A stretch of DNA of 41,393 nucleotides, taken from NCBI RefSeq assembly GCF_024623065.1, contig NZ_JANJZR010000036.1:1-41393 (forward strand). Reading direction: 5' to 3'. This DNA is from Bacteroides acidifaciens. GTDB lineage: Bacteria; Bacteroidota; Bacteroidia; Bacteroidales; Bacteroidaceae. Of the stretch, positions 1 through 8,279 are shown piece by piece (the stretch's first letter is position 1; each line of letters starts with the position of its first letter). The notes under the pieces are model-generated. The model was not told where the DNA came from. It saw nothing but the letters and a program-made list of their open reading frames with translations, and did no database searches. Both the position numbers and the translations under genes were made by a program.

Positions 1-304
1 AATAACAAAGCCCCAGCTTGTGAAAGTAGGGGCTTTGTGCATAAAAAAAGAAGGTGCGCATTTTGACACACCTTCTTCGTTTTTGCCGCTTTTTCTGTCT
101 TATCCGTTTCCATTGAAGTTCTACATCAGGAGTGTTTTCTGGAAGCAGGCGACGTTCTGCTTCGCGATATGCGAGCAGGTCATCAAACAAGTCTTTGTTA
201 GCTTGGCTTTCTGCCAGCCATTGTTGCAATTCTTCCGACGACCGCAACTCGGGAGTTGATAATGCGTAGACTACAAAGTCCGGTATGTTCTCTATTGGAT
301 TCAT
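1..304 (-). CDS. FecR-family anti-sigma factor, N-terminal part only (runs off window, probably truncated)
   Basis: Reading leftwards from the ATG at 304-302, the frame stays open to the window edge (101 codons). It begins MNPIENIPDFVVYALSTPEL and contains a segment of the type LQQWLAESQANKDLFDDLL, which resembles the cytoplasmic N-terminal domain of Bacteroides FecR-like anti-sigma proteins that hold an ECF sigma factor at the membrane. It lies 79 bp downstream of an ECF sigma gene on the same strand, the usual pairing. Normally a transmembrane helix follows the basic stretch near residue 75 (KKRQKRRR). Here the DNA instead turns into a strong terminator hairpin and then a second one, so the frame past about residue 78 is probably not real protein and the FecR body is missing. 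The family call is from memory of such proteins and rests on a short region. Confidence 0.5.
   Translation of the reverse strand, partial: MNPIENIPDFVVYALSTPELRSSEELQQWLAESQANKDLFDDLLAYREAERRLLPENTPDVELQWKRIRQKKRQKRRRCVKMRTFFFYAQSPYFHKLGLCY
3..36 (-). terminator. Second tandem terminator hairpin
   Basis: On the minus strand AAAGCCCC pairs with GGGGCTTT across a 14-nt loop and is followed by GTTATT. It lies just after the stronger hairpin at 41-77 and looks like a back-up terminator. It could instead serve a convergent gene beyond the window, but the plus strand has no T run after it. Confidence 0.55.
41..77 (-). terminator. Rho-independent terminator
   Basis: On the minus strand an 11-bp stem AAGAAGGTGTG / CGCACCTTCTT (one G-T pair) encloses a short loop and is followed directly by seven T. 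It sits inside the open frame of the FecR-like gene, which implies that the rel-sigma-fecR transcript ends here. Confidence 0.8.
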
Positions 305-383
305 ATGCTGGCTGTCTTTTTTTATTATAAATCGTTTTTTAAGTACTCAGAGGGTGATATCATGACTTCTTTTTTGAATATTA

Positions 384-896
384 TTAATACTTATTCGTAG
401 TTTTTTTACGTAACAGCGATAAGGCTCGTTTGATATGTGTTTTTACAGTATTGATACTTATTTGGTTTTCATCGGCCACTTCTTTGTAAGTTCTTCCTTT
501 TATAAAACACTCATTGAAAATGTGATGCGTTTGTGGAGGAAGCTGCTGTATGTTTTCCATAATTTGTTCGATTTTCTGTTCTTGCCTGATTGTCTCCACT
601 ATCGAGTTGGTATATATGTCGGATGCTAGGAGAAGGTTGAACTTTTTTTGCTCAGCCTCTTTTTTGCGTAGATAGTTTACACAAAAGTTTCGTGTCAGAG
701 TATATAGCAAGGGAAGGGGAGAGTCGTCCCAAGTCAATTGGTCGTATTTCTCCCAAAGGTAGCAAAATACATCGTTGGTAATGTCGGCGGCGCTTTCCGT
801 ATCGTTGACATACCGAAGCGCGTAGTAAAAGAATTGCTTGTAATGTGTTTTGAATAGAATCTCGTAGTCTCTTTCTTTCTCCGTTTTTCTTTTCAT
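384..896 (-). CDS. ECF-type RNA polymerase sigma factor
   Basis: The 170-residue protein has the two-domain layout of extracytoplasmic-function sigma factors. Region 2 covers about residues 15-85 (ALRYVNDTESAADITNDVF, the core-binding and -10 recognition helices). Region 4 covers about 110-165, with a helix-turn-helix reading TYKEVADENQISINTVKTH followed by the basic ALSLLRKK. It matches the expanded Bacteroidetes sigma-70 family that usually works with a FecR anti-sigma factor and often a TonB-dependent transporter. The start codon lies one base after the rel stop (TAACATG), so translation is probably coupled to rel. No SusC-like or TonB-dependent receptor is visible nearby and the FecR partner appears truncated, so the regulon cannot be guessed. 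Confidence 0.9.
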   Translation of the reverse strand: MKRKTEKERDYEILFKTHYKQFFYYALRYVNDTESAADITNDVFCYLWEKYDQLTWDDSPLPLLYTLTRNFCVNYLRKKEAEQKKFNLLLASDIYTNSIVETIRQEQKIEQIMENIQQLPPQTHHIFNECFIKGRTYKEVADENQISINTVKTHIKRALSLLRKKTTNKY

Positions 897-897
897 G

Positions 898-3138
898 TTA
901 TTCTTCTACGCGGCTCACCTGTTTGATATTCTGAATCTTCTTCAAGTTGTTGCAGATTGTTTTCACATCTTCCACATCGTGCACCCATAATTGTATTTTA
1001 CCTTCAAAGATGCCATCCTCGGTTTCTATGGCTAGTTTGCGGATGTTTACGTTGAGCTGTCTTGAGATGACTTGGGTTACTTCGTTCAGAAGTCCCATGC
1101 TGTCTATACCTTTTATATATATATAAACAAGGAAAGAAAGCTCTTTATGTGTATCCCACTCAGTTGCCAATATACGATTTCCATAACTGCTTTTCAGTTT
1201 GGCGGCAACGGGACACTGGCGTTTATGAATGATAATCCGGTCGTTTTCGTCCACATAGCCCAATACATCGTCACCGGGAATGGGGTGGCAACATTCGGCC
1301 ATAATATATTTCTTTTGCAGACTTTCTTCGGTCAGTTTGAGTATTTGTTTCGGATTGATTTTTTCTTTCTCTTGCGGCTCTTTCTCTTCTTGCGGCTTTT
1401 CTTTATTGCCGAAGGAGAAGGTGAGATACTTCATCCAATTGCTGGTTTGTTTTTCTTTCAGCTCATTTTTGTCTGCTTCTCCCAAGATGATAGCTTTACT
1501 GCCGATAGCCGCCAGCAATTCTTCTTCATTCTTGGCGTTGTGCAGCTTGCGTAGCTTTTCGATAACGGTTTCTTTCGGGCGGATTTCTTCTTTCTTCAGA
1601 AACTCGCTGAGAATTTCTTCACCGATTTTCTGGTTTGCCTTTCGTTCTTTGCGGAGAATTGCCGCTATCTTGGCACGTGCGCGGGCAGTGGTCGCAAATA
1701 CTTCCCATTGCGGTTGCACACGTTGGGATTTGGAAGTAAGGATTTCCACCTGGTCGCCACTTTGTAACTTGTGGCTTAAAGGTACTAATTTATGATTCAC
1801 TTTGGCGCCGATACAATGACTGCCGATATCTGTGTGCAGGGAAAAAGCGAAATCGAGTGCTGTTGAGTTCTGCGGCATGGTCTTCAGTTCCCCTTTCGGT
1901 GTGAATACAAAAATTTCGGAAGCAAACAGATTCAGTTTGATAGTATCAAGGAAGTCGATGGCATCCGGTTGCGGATCGTCCAATATCTCTTTGATGGTCT
2001 TTAGCCATTTTTCCAGTTCACCTTCATCTTCGCTGCCGCCCCCTTCTTTGTATTTCCAGTGGGCGGCAAAGCCTTGTTCGGCCACATCGTTCATTCGTTC
2101 GCTTCGGATTTGGACTTCAATCCATTGTCCGTTGTTGCCCATCAAAGTGACGTGCAAAGCCTGATATCCGTTTGCTTTAGGATGGCTTACCCAATCGCGC
2201 AGGCGGTCGGGATGAGGCTTGTATATCTTGGAGATAGAGACGTAAATGTCGAAGCAATCGTTGAGTTCTTCTTCTATGTTGCGTGGCTCGAAGATGATTC
2301 GGACAGCCAGTAAGTCGTAGATTTCTTCGAAAGGAACGTGCTTGGTCTGCATCTTGTTCCAAATGGAATAGATTGATTTTACCCGGGCGAGTATCCGGTA
2401 TTTCAATCCCATCTTGTCCAGTTGTGTGCGGATGGGAGCGGTGAATTCATAGAATACCTTGTCGCGTTCGGCAGCGGTAGCATTGAGCTTCTCTTCTATT
2501 TCTGCATATTCTTCCGGGTGTTCGTATTTGAAACTTAGATTTTCGAGTTCGGTCTTTATCTTGTAAAGTCCCAACCGATTGGCCAATGGGGCGTAGATAT
2601 ACAAGGTTTCACCCGCGATTTTGTATTGTTTATTGGGCAGCATGGAACCGAGGGTGCGCATATTATGCAGGCGGTCGGCTATCTTGATAAGGATGACACG
2701 GATATCATTTGACATCGTGAGAAGTAACTTCTTGAAGTTCTCTGCTTGTGCAGAAGCTCGGTCGCCAAAGATTCCACCGGATATCTTGGTCAGCCCGTCC
2801 ACAATTTGGGCAATCTTCGGACCAAAGATATTTTCGATATCTTCCACCGTATAATCTGTGTCCTCCACTACATCGTGTAGCAGAGCGGCACAGATAGAAG
2901 TGGAACCAAGCCCGATTTCATTGCAAACAATGCTTGCTACGGCAATCGGGTGCATGATATATGGTTCGCCAGAACGGCGTTTAATACCTTTATGCGCTTG
3001 ATTGGCGAAGTTGAAAGCTTTCGTAATGATTTCAACTTTCTTGCGATGTTTAGTGCTGAGGTAATCATTCAGTAATTCGTGGAATGCTTGATTGATCATC
3101 TCTTCATCAGCTATTTCTTTGGGGGTCAGATTATCCAT
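898..3138 (-). CDS. rel: Bifunctional (p)ppGpp synthetase/hydrolase (RelA/SpoT homologue)
   Basis: The 746-residue length and domain order fit long RSH enzymes that make and degrade the stringent-response alarmones. The HD hydrolase domain carries MHP near residue 63, HDVVED at 88-93 and IADRLHNMRT at about 153-162. The synthetase domain includes RVKSIYSIWNKM (252-263), HPKANGYQALHV (319-330) and EVQIRSERMNDVAEQGFAAH (341-360). A TGS domain follows around residues 395-460 and a C-terminal ACT domain around 665-746. Both catalytic halves keep their key residues, so both activities are expected. The loop motif that is RFKD in many bifunctional enzymes reads RLRD here (312-315). It has its own likely promoter in the 72-bp gap after the transglycosylase gene, and the ECF sigma gene follows 1 bp after its stop. 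Confidence 0.96.
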   Translation of the reverse strand: MDNLTPKEIADEEMINQAFHELLNDYLSTKHRKKVEIITKAFNFANQAHKGIKRRSGEPYIMHPIAVASIVCNEIGLGSTSICAALLHDVVEDTDYTVEDIENIFGPKIAQIVDGLTKISGGIFGDRASAQAENFKKLLLTMSNDIRVILIKIADRLHNMRTLGSMLPNKQYKIAGETLYIYAPLANRLGLYKIKTELENLSFKYEHPEEYAEIEEKLNATAAERDKVFYEFTAPIRTQLDKMGLKYRILARVKSIYSIWNKMQTKHVPFEEIYDLLAVRIIFEPRNIEEELNDCFDIYVSISKIYKPHPDRLRDWVSHPKANGYQALHVTLMGNNGQWIEVQIRSERMNDVAEQGFAAHWKYKEGGGSEDEGELEKWLKTIKEILDDPQPDAIDFLDTIKLNLFASEIFVFTPKGELKTMPQNSTALDFAFSLHTDIGSHCIGAKVNHKLVPLSHKLQSGDQVEILTSKSQRVQPQWEVFATTARARAKIAAILRKERKANQKIGEEILSEFLKKEEIRPKETVIEKLRKLHNAKNEEELLAAIGSKAIILGEADKNELKEKQTSNWMKYLTFSFGNKEKPQEEKEPQEKEKINPKQILKLTEESLQKKYIMAECCHPIPGDDVLGYVDENDRIIIHKRQCPVAAKLKSSYGNRILATEWDTHKELSFLVYIYIKGIDSMGLLNEVTQVISRQLNVNIRKLAIETEDGIFEGKIQLWVHDVEDVKTICNNLKKIQNIKQVSRVEE

Positions 3139-3168
3139 AATTGTTATCCTTTCACTTGCTTAGTTTTG

Positions 3169-3199
3169 CAAAAATAAGCAAATTTCCGAACGATGCAAG
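3169..3199 (-). promoter_or_regulatory. Bacteroides-type promoter for rel
   Basis: On the minus strand CTTG (3199-3196) is followed after 19 bp by TATTTTTG (3176-3169), matching the -33/-7 pattern. It lies about 30 bp upstream of the rel start codon. Confidence 0.6.
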
Positions 3200-3210
3200 C
3201 GTGATGCCAC

Positions 3211-4506
3211 TTATTTGTATATTTTCAATCGTTTTCCTGCTGCAATTTTCGTGCTGGATAGGCCGTTCCACCGTTGTATATCCTTAACGCTGACACCATA
3301 TCTTCCGGCAATAGATGACAATGTGTCTCCACTTTTTATTGTATGATAGGACAATTTTCCCTTGCCGGCAACGGCTGTTGCCGCTTTACGTGTTGCAGGT
3401 GTAATATCTTTCACTGCCACTGTCTTACGGTTGCGGAACAATTCGTCGGCGCGGTGTGCATAGATGGTATCTTGTTTGTCGATAAAGTTGCTGATTGCTT
3501 CGATGGGCAATCGAAGTGTATAGGGCTTGCTGGCTCCCGGAATCATCATCTTCTTATATTGAGGATTCAAACTCTTGACTTGATCTAACGGCACATTACA
3601 AAGATCGGCAATCTGTTCGAAATGCAGGTTCTTGTTGACTTGCACCGTGTCCGTACTTGCCGGGATATTTGTTTCCATCGGGCAGATGTTATGGTCGCAA
3701 TAGTAAGTCATCACGTAGTTGGCTGCGATAAAGGCTGGTACATATCCACGTGTTTCTTTCGGCAGATAATTATAGATTTTCCAATAATCCGTTTCGCCAT
3801 TAGCACGCCGGATGGCTTTGTTGATAGTGCCTGGACCGCAGTTGTAAGCGGCTATCACAAGGTTCCAGTCTCCGTAGATGGCATACATCTCCTTGAGATA
3901 GCGGGCGGCAGCCCACGTAGCTTTTATCGGGTCGCGACGGTCGTCTACCAGGCTGTTGGATTCCAAACCATAGATTTTGCCTGTACCAATCATAAATTGC
4001 CATAGACCGGAAGCTCCCGCACGGGATATGGCAGATGGATTCAATGCAGATTCGATGATCGGAAGGTATCTCAGTTCCAGCGGAAGTCCGTATGCATCCA
4101 GTGCTTCTTCGAAAATCGGCATATAGAAGTTGCAGGCACTCAGCATGAACGATACCTGATTGCGCAAGCGTCCTGCATACATATCGATGAATTTGCGTAC
4201 AATATCGTTGTAGGGCATCTCCATGATAGCTGGGATACGTGACAGACGGTCGATATAAACAGAGTCGCTGAACAGGGGATTGATTTTCGCCGTACTGCAA
4301 TCCTTGCCTAAGTCAATGTAATTTTTAGCTTTCCAGTCGTTCAGCAGACTGTCAAGAGGGTATGTCATACTTTTAGGCAGGTCGATGCTTTCTTTGCGTT
4401 CAGTTCCATTTTCACGAATCACTACATCTACACTTTGCGCTTTTACCTGAGACGTTGCTACCAGTAAAAGGAAAATAATCGAACAATAGTTTACTAATTT
4501 CTTCAT
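3211..4506 (-). CDS. mltD: MltD-like membrane-bound lytic murein transglycosylase with LysM domain
   Basis: The 431-residue protein starts with an export signal (hydrophobic IIFLLLVATSQ, cleavage probably after VKAQ near residue 24). A SLT/GEWL transglycosylase domain follows at about residues 130-260. It contains the family signature IIESALNPSAISRAGASGLW (151-170) with the likely catalytic Glu152, and IAAYNCGPGTINKAIRRA further on. One LysM domain (YHTIKSGDTLSSIAGRYGVS, about 386-430) at the C-terminus would bind peptidoglycan. The enzyme cleaves glycan strands with formation of anhydro-muramic ends. E. coli MltD is a lipoprotein with two LysM domains. This one has one LysM and no obvious lipobox, so the symbol marks family rather than strict orthology. 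It follows the DUF5683 gene after a 33-bp gap and is probably cotranscribed with it. Confidence 0.92.
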   Translation of the reverse strand: MKKLVNYCSIIFLLLVATSQVKAQSVDVVIRENGTERKESIDLPKSMTYPLDSLLNDWKAKNYIDLGKDCSTAKINPLFSDSVYIDRLSRIPAIMEMPYNDIVRKFIDMYAGRLRNQVSFMLSACNFYMPIFEEALDAYGLPLELRYLPIIESALNPSAISRAGASGLWQFMIGTGKIYGLESNSLVDDRRDPIKATWAAARYLKEMYAIYGDWNLVIAAYNCGPGTINKAIRRANGETDYWKIYNYLPKETRGYVPAFIAANYVMTYYCDHNICPMETNIPASTDTVQVNKNLHFEQIADLCNVPLDQVKSLNPQYKKMMIPGASKPYTLRLPIEAISNFIDKQDTIYAHRADELFRNRKTVAVKDITPATRKAATAVAGKGKLSYHTIKSGDTLSSIAGRYGVSVKDIQRWNGLSSTKIAAGKRLKIYK

Positions 4507-4539
4507 GCTTCAATAATAAGATCAATCTAAATTGTATTT

Positions 4540-5424
4540 TTAAAATCGTAATACGCATTGTAACCCAACCGACTTGCTTTTTAAACTACTTGAGCGGAAT
4601 TGATTGTTATTGTCGATAACGGTCGGTTCCACTTTCATGCTTAAGTCGGGAGTTATGTCGAAGTTGGACAACTCTGCATCTACATAAGCGTCGATGATAG
4701 AGATAAGGTAAACTCCGATAAATGCAAATATACTAAGATCCCGGTAACGCCGGAACATATCTTTTCTTCGTTTTAATGTATTTTTCAATTGCTCCTCATT
4801 GTAAGTAGCGTTTGGGGGTAGCAAATCTTCGTAACTTTTAGTATTCGGATTGCTGTCCATGATGTCCAGATAGGCTTGTGAATAGTCTTTGTACATCTTT
4901 CCGTTCCAGCTTAAGGCATAGGCGCAACCTGCGAACCCACCATATATAATAGGTAACTTCCAGTATTTACGATTGTAAATCTGTCCGCCACCGGGGAATA
5001 CGACGGCAAGCCAGGTCGCTTTGGTGGGATTCGGGATAAATATTTTTTTGTTGATATCCTGTGCAGGTGGAACACTGTCTGTCTTGACAACGATAGATGC
5101 CGGCTGTTCTATCTTTTCCAGTTCTTTCTTGTTGACAGTATCCAGGCTGTCCGCTATCTGTATCTTGGCTGCCGACAAGCTATCGATGGACGGGAGTTCT
5201 TTGGAGGGTATGATCCGGATAGAATCTTTTTTTATCGAATCCTCCACAATCGGTTTACGATGTCTGCGTGCGCGGGCTTTTGGTGCTTCTCGCTGCACGA
5301 CGGTAGTGTCTTTTTGCACTGGAGTTACGGTGGATTGTGCAAACACATCAATCCCTGCTACCTGTAAAAGACAGAGAAGCAGGGTGATGACGAGTGACTG
5401 ATATTTCTTACTTTTTCTAATCAT
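4540..5424 (-). CDS. DUF5683 domain-containing protein
   Basis: This 294-residue protein has an N-terminal signal (LVITLLLCLLQVAGIDVFA), then a low-complexity Lys/Ser/Asp-rich periplasmic-type stretch up to about residue 125. The DUF5683 core is at about 130-245, with the typical ATWLAVVFPGGGQIYNRKYW, a Gly-rich hydrophobic segment (IIYGGFAGCAYAL) and a second hydrophobic helix (SIFAFIGVYLISIIDAYVDA). The family is widespread in Bacteroidota and its function is not established. Its ATG directly abuts the parB stop codon, so the two are translationally coupled, and it sits between parB and a murein transglycosylase. This hints at an envelope role linked to the cell cycle, but that is only inference from position. 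Confidence 0.85.
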   Translation of the reverse strand: MIRKSKKYQSLVITLLLCLLQVAGIDVFAQSTVTPVQKDTTVVQREAPKARARRHRKPIVEDSIKKDSIRIIPSKELPSIDSLSAAKIQIADSLDTVNKKELEKIEQPASIVVKTDSVPPAQDINKKIFIPNPTKATWLAVVFPGGGQIYNRKYWKLPIIYGGFAGCAYALSWNGKMYKDYSQAYLDIMDSNPNTKSYEDLLPPNATYNEEQLKNTLKRRKDMFRRYRDLSIFAFIGVYLISIIDAYVDAELSNFDITPDLSMKVEPTVIDNNNQFRSSSLKSKSVGLQCVLRF

Positions 5425-6315
5425 TTACTTCTTTAGCGTGTCGAAGATTTCCATGATACGTTCCAGCTCCTCTTCGTTGCTGAAAGGAATGCTGATTTTT
5501 CCTTTCCCCTTTTCAGAGCAGGTGAGTTGTACCTTGGTGTTGAAAAAGCCTGTGAGTTGTTGTTTCAGCAAGTTGAACTCTTCCGGAAGTTTGGCACGTT
5601 TGGGGGTTATTTTCCGTGTGCCGCTTTTCACAGCTTCTCCTTCGCTTAATGATTTAACAATTTCTTCTACTTTGCGGACTGAATATCCATGTTCTTGTAT
5701 CTCTTCAAATATTTTAACTTGTAGCTTGGGATCGCCCAATGAAATAAGTGCACGTGCATGTCCCATGTCTAACTGTTTGTTTTGTAAAGCCATCTGTATG
5801 GGAGCCGGCAATTTCAGCAGGCGCAGGTAATTGGCGATTGTTGTCCGGTTTTTGCCGATACGTTCGCTCAGGCGTTCCTGTGTCAGTTCATACTGGTCGA
5901 GCAGGTGTTGGTAGGCAAGTGCGATTTCTACGGCATTCAAGTCTTCGCGCTGGATATTTTCAATCAGCGCCATTTCCATCATGTTTTCGTCGTCGGCTGT
6001 ACGGATATATGCGGGGATTGTTTTCAGCCCTGCTTTTTGCGAAGCACGGTAGCGACGCTCTCCGGCGATGATTTGATATTCGTCGTCCGACACTTTACGT
6101 AAAGTAATAGGTTGGATAATTCCGATTTCAGCAATCGAATCAGCCAGCTCCTGTAATGCCGTTTCGTCAAACTCACGGCGGGGCTGGTTGGGATTGACGG
6201 CAATCTTCGCCAACTCTATTTCATTAATGGAAGAAGAACCTTCGGTTTTCACATCATCCATAGAGAGCAAGGCGTCAAGTCCGCGTCCTAATGCATTTCT
6301 TCTTAGTGTTGCCAT
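5425..6315 (-). CDS. parB: Chromosome-partitioning protein ParB
   Basis: The 296-residue protein has the ParB order. A short N-terminal ParA-interacting peptide (RRNALGRGLDALL) is followed by the ParB/Srx nucleotide-binding domain at about residues 30-120, with the CTP-binding box GERRYR (85-90). The DNA-binding helix-turn-helix domain (LTQERLSERIGKNRTTIANY, about 140-165) comes next, and a C-terminal dimerisation tail ends the protein. ParB loads on parS sites near the origin and works with ParA to separate chromosome copies. It lies 11 bp downstream of parA in the same orientation, the standard parAB operon. A clear full-length parS palindrome was not found by eye in this window. Confidence 0.96.
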   Translation of the reverse strand: MATLRRNALGRGLDALLSMDDVKTEGSSSINEIELAKIAVNPNQPRREFDETALQELADSIAEIGIIQPITLRKVSDDEYQIIAGERRYRASQKAGLKTIPAYIRTADDENMMEMALIENIQREDLNAVEIALAYQHLLDQYELTQERLSERIGKNRTTIANYLRLLKLPAPIQMALQNKQLDMGHARALISLGDPKLQVKIFEEIQEHGYSVRKVEEIVKSLSEGEAVKSGTRKITPKRAKLPEEFNLLKQQLTGFFNTKVQLTCSEKGKGKISIPFSNEEELERIMEIFDTLKK

Positions 6316-6326
6316 ATCTTCTTCTT

Positions 6327-7091
6327 TTATTTATTTCGGTTGATAATCTCTTTGGCAAGAGCTAGGTGATTCTTGGCACCGGTAGAGTCCGCATCGTAAA
6401 GGATGGTCGGAATACCGTAGCTGGGAGCCTCGCTCAGTTTGACATTCCGTTGAACAACGGTGTTGAACACCAGTTCTTGAAAGTGTCTTTTCACTTCATC
6501 GTAGATTTGATTCGCCTGACGCAGGCGTGAATCGTACATTGTGAGTAGGAAACCTTCGATTTCCAAGGCCGGATTCAGTTTCGATTTGATGATTTTAATG
6601 GTGTTCAGCAACTTGCTGATACCCTCGAGAGCAAAATATTCGGCTTGCACGGGGATAATCACAGAGTCGGCGGCTGTCAGGGCATTGATAGTAATGAGCC
6701 CCAATGAAGGCGAACAGTCTATCAGTATATAGTCATATTCTTTCTTCAAAGGTGTGAGCACTTCTTTCAGAATCTTTTCGCGGTTTGGGAGGTTCAACAT
6801 TTCAATCTCTGCTCCTACAAGATTGATGTGCGAAGAGATTATTTTTAAAGAATCAATTTCAGTGTCGAGGATAGCGTCCTGTACGTTAGCTCTGTCAATA
6901 ATGCATTCATAGATAGTACATTCCGACTGCTTGATGTCTACTCCCAGGCCGGAAGAGGCATTAGCTTGCGGGTCGGCATCTATCACGAGTACCTTTTTTT
7001 CGAGTGTAGCAAGCGAAGCTGCGAGGTTAATCGTAGTCGTTGTCTTTCCTACACCACCTTTTTGATTGGCCAAAGCAATAATTTTTCCCAT
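6327..7091 (-). CDS. parA: Chromosome-partitioning ATPase ParA (Soj family)
   Basis: The protein starting at 7091 (254 residues) begins MGKIIALANQKGGVGKTTTT, the deviant Walker A motif of ParA/MinD ATPases (KGGVGKTT at 11-18). It continues with VLVIDADPQANASSGLG and IDCSPSLGLITINAL, the Walker A-prime and B regions. The frame is open for 61 more codons upstream, to 7274, but that extension has no family match and would put the P-loop 70 residues in, so the start at 7091 is chosen. ParA binds DNA non-specifically as an ATP dimer and drives ParB-parS movement. It is the first gene of a minus-strand unit parA-parB-DUF5683-mltD. Confidence 0.95.
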   Translation of the reverse strand: MGKIIALANQKGGVGKTTTTINLAASLATLEKKVLVIDADPQANASSGLGVDIKQSECTIYECIIDRANVQDAILDTEIDSLKIISSHINLVGAEIEMLNLPNREKILKEVLTPLKKEYDYILIDCSPSLGLITINALTAADSVIIPVQAEYFALEGISKLLNTIKIIKSKLNPALEIEGFLLTMYDSRLRQANQIYDEVKRHFQELVFNTVVQRNVKLSEAPSYGIPTILYDADSTGAKNHLALAKEIINRNK

Positions 7092-7263
7092 ATTCTCTAA
7101 ATTTATTGGCAGCGAAATAAGTGATAAATCCTTAGAGCGCCTACGAAAAAAGAGAAACTTTGCAATTTCTGTTGATAAGTCACCTGTTTTGTTAATAACT
7201 GTCGGACGAAACGGTTGCAAAACCAAGGCTGGTTCCTCATCTACTTTTCTCTTTGTGAGCATG

Positions 7264-7271
7264 CAAATATA
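7264..7271 (-). promoter_or_regulatory. Possible -7 box of the parA promoter
   Basis: The minus strand reads TATATTTG, a perfect TAnnTTTG box, about 170 bp upstream of the chosen parA start. No clear -33 TTTG is seen at the right distance. If used, it implies a long leader of about 165 nt. It also lies at the start of the upstream open extension, which supports treating that extension as untranslated leader. Confidence 0.4.
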
Positions 7272-7376
7272 CATATTTATATTGGATATTTATTTCTTTT
7301 TTTGCTCGCTTGCAGAAGATTAAGATTTGTAAACGGGTGAGAGTGGAAAGATACTTTTCATCTGATGAGTAGAGGG

Positions 7377-7408
7377 TTTGGCGATACGGCTTCTTTTTGC
7401 TATTTTTG
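7377..7408 (+). promoter_or_regulatory. Bacteroides promoter for surE
   Basis: TTTG (7377-7380) and TATTTTTG (7401-7408) are separated by 20 bp, a near-ideal Bacteroides -33/-7 pair. The surE start codon lies 32 bp downstream. Confidence 0.75.
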
Positions 7409-7439
7409 TGCGGATATTAAAAAGGAAAGGATTGAATAT

Positions 7440-8213
7440 ATGGAAAATGAAAAGCCGTTGATACTCGTATCGAATGACGATGGCGTGATGGCCAAAGGTA
7501 TTAATGAACTGGTGAAGTTTCTTCGCCCTTTGGGGGAAATTGTAGTAATGGCACCTGATTCCCCACGTTCGGGCAGCGGTTGTGCGCTGACGGTGACGCA
7601 GCCTGTTCATTATCAACTGGTCAGGAGAGAAGTAGGATTGACGGTCTATAAATGCACGGGTACACCGACCGACTGTATCAAATTGGCACGAAATACTGTG
7701 CTCGACAGAATTCCGGATCTGGTAGTCGGCGGTATCAACCACGGCGATAATTCGGCTTCAAATGTGCATTATTCCGGTACAATGGGAGTGGTGATTGAGG
7801 GTTGCCTGAATGGAATTCCCTCCATAGGCTTCTCTTTGTGCAACCATGAGCAGGATGCTGATTTTAACGCAACCGGCCCTTACATCCGCAGTATTGCCGC
7901 GATGGTACTGGAAAAAGGACTTCCCGCTCTGACTTGTCTTAATGTGAACTTTCCGGATACAACTGATATAAAAGGAATAAAGGTCTGTGAACAAGCTAAA
8001 GGGCATTGGGGGAATGAATGGACTGCTTGTCCCCGTCTGACCGACCCGAATTATTTCTGGCTGGCGGGTGAATTTACTGACCATGAACCCGAAAACGAGA
8101 AGAACGACCACTGGGCACTGGCAAATGGCTATGTGGCTATCACTCCGACTACCGTTGATGTGACGGCATATGACTTTATCGACGAATTGAACAAATGGAT
8201 AACGGATAAATGA
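7440..8213 (+). CDS. surE: 5'/3'-nucleotidase SurE
   Basis: The 257-residue protein starting at 7440 begins [15 protein letters not shown], carrying the metal-binding N-D-D of Sur[11 protein letters not shown] and [20 protein letters not shown] are further conserved active-site segments. SurE enzymes are metal-dependent phosphatases that hydrolyse nucleoside monophosphates. The upstream in-frame ATG at 7365 is rejected because it precedes the predicted promoter and adds a sequence without family similarity. A purine-rich AAAGGAAAGG stands about 10 bp before the chosen start. lpxB follows after 66 bp without a clear terminator, so the two may be cotranscribed. Confidence 0.95.
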   Translation: MENEKPLILVSNDDGVMAKGINELVKFLRPLGEIVVMAPDSPRSGSGCALTVTQPVHYQLVRREVGLTVYKCTGTPTDCIKLARNTVLDRIPDLVVGGINHGDNSASNVHYSGTMGVVIEGCLNGIPSIGFSLCNHEQDADFNATGPYIRSIAAMVLEKGLPALTCLNVNFPDTTDIKGIKVCEQAKGHWGNEWTACPRLTDPNYFWLAGEFTDHEPENEKNDHWALANGYVAITPTTVDVTAYDFIDELNKWITDK

Positions 8214-8279
8214 TAATGGGGGAATGAATGACATTCTTTTCCTCATTCTTTATTCTTCATTATCTGTAATCTATTAAAT

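Noticed and set aside
20..259. 79-codon plus-strand reading frame at the left edge
   Set aside because: It is the shadow of the FecR-like gene on the other strand, and its first part is terminator hairpin sequence.
7092..7274. N-terminal extension of ParA
   Set aside because: The extension would place the P-loop 70 residues in and overlaps the likely promoter/leader; the Met directly before GKIIALANQKGG is the family start.
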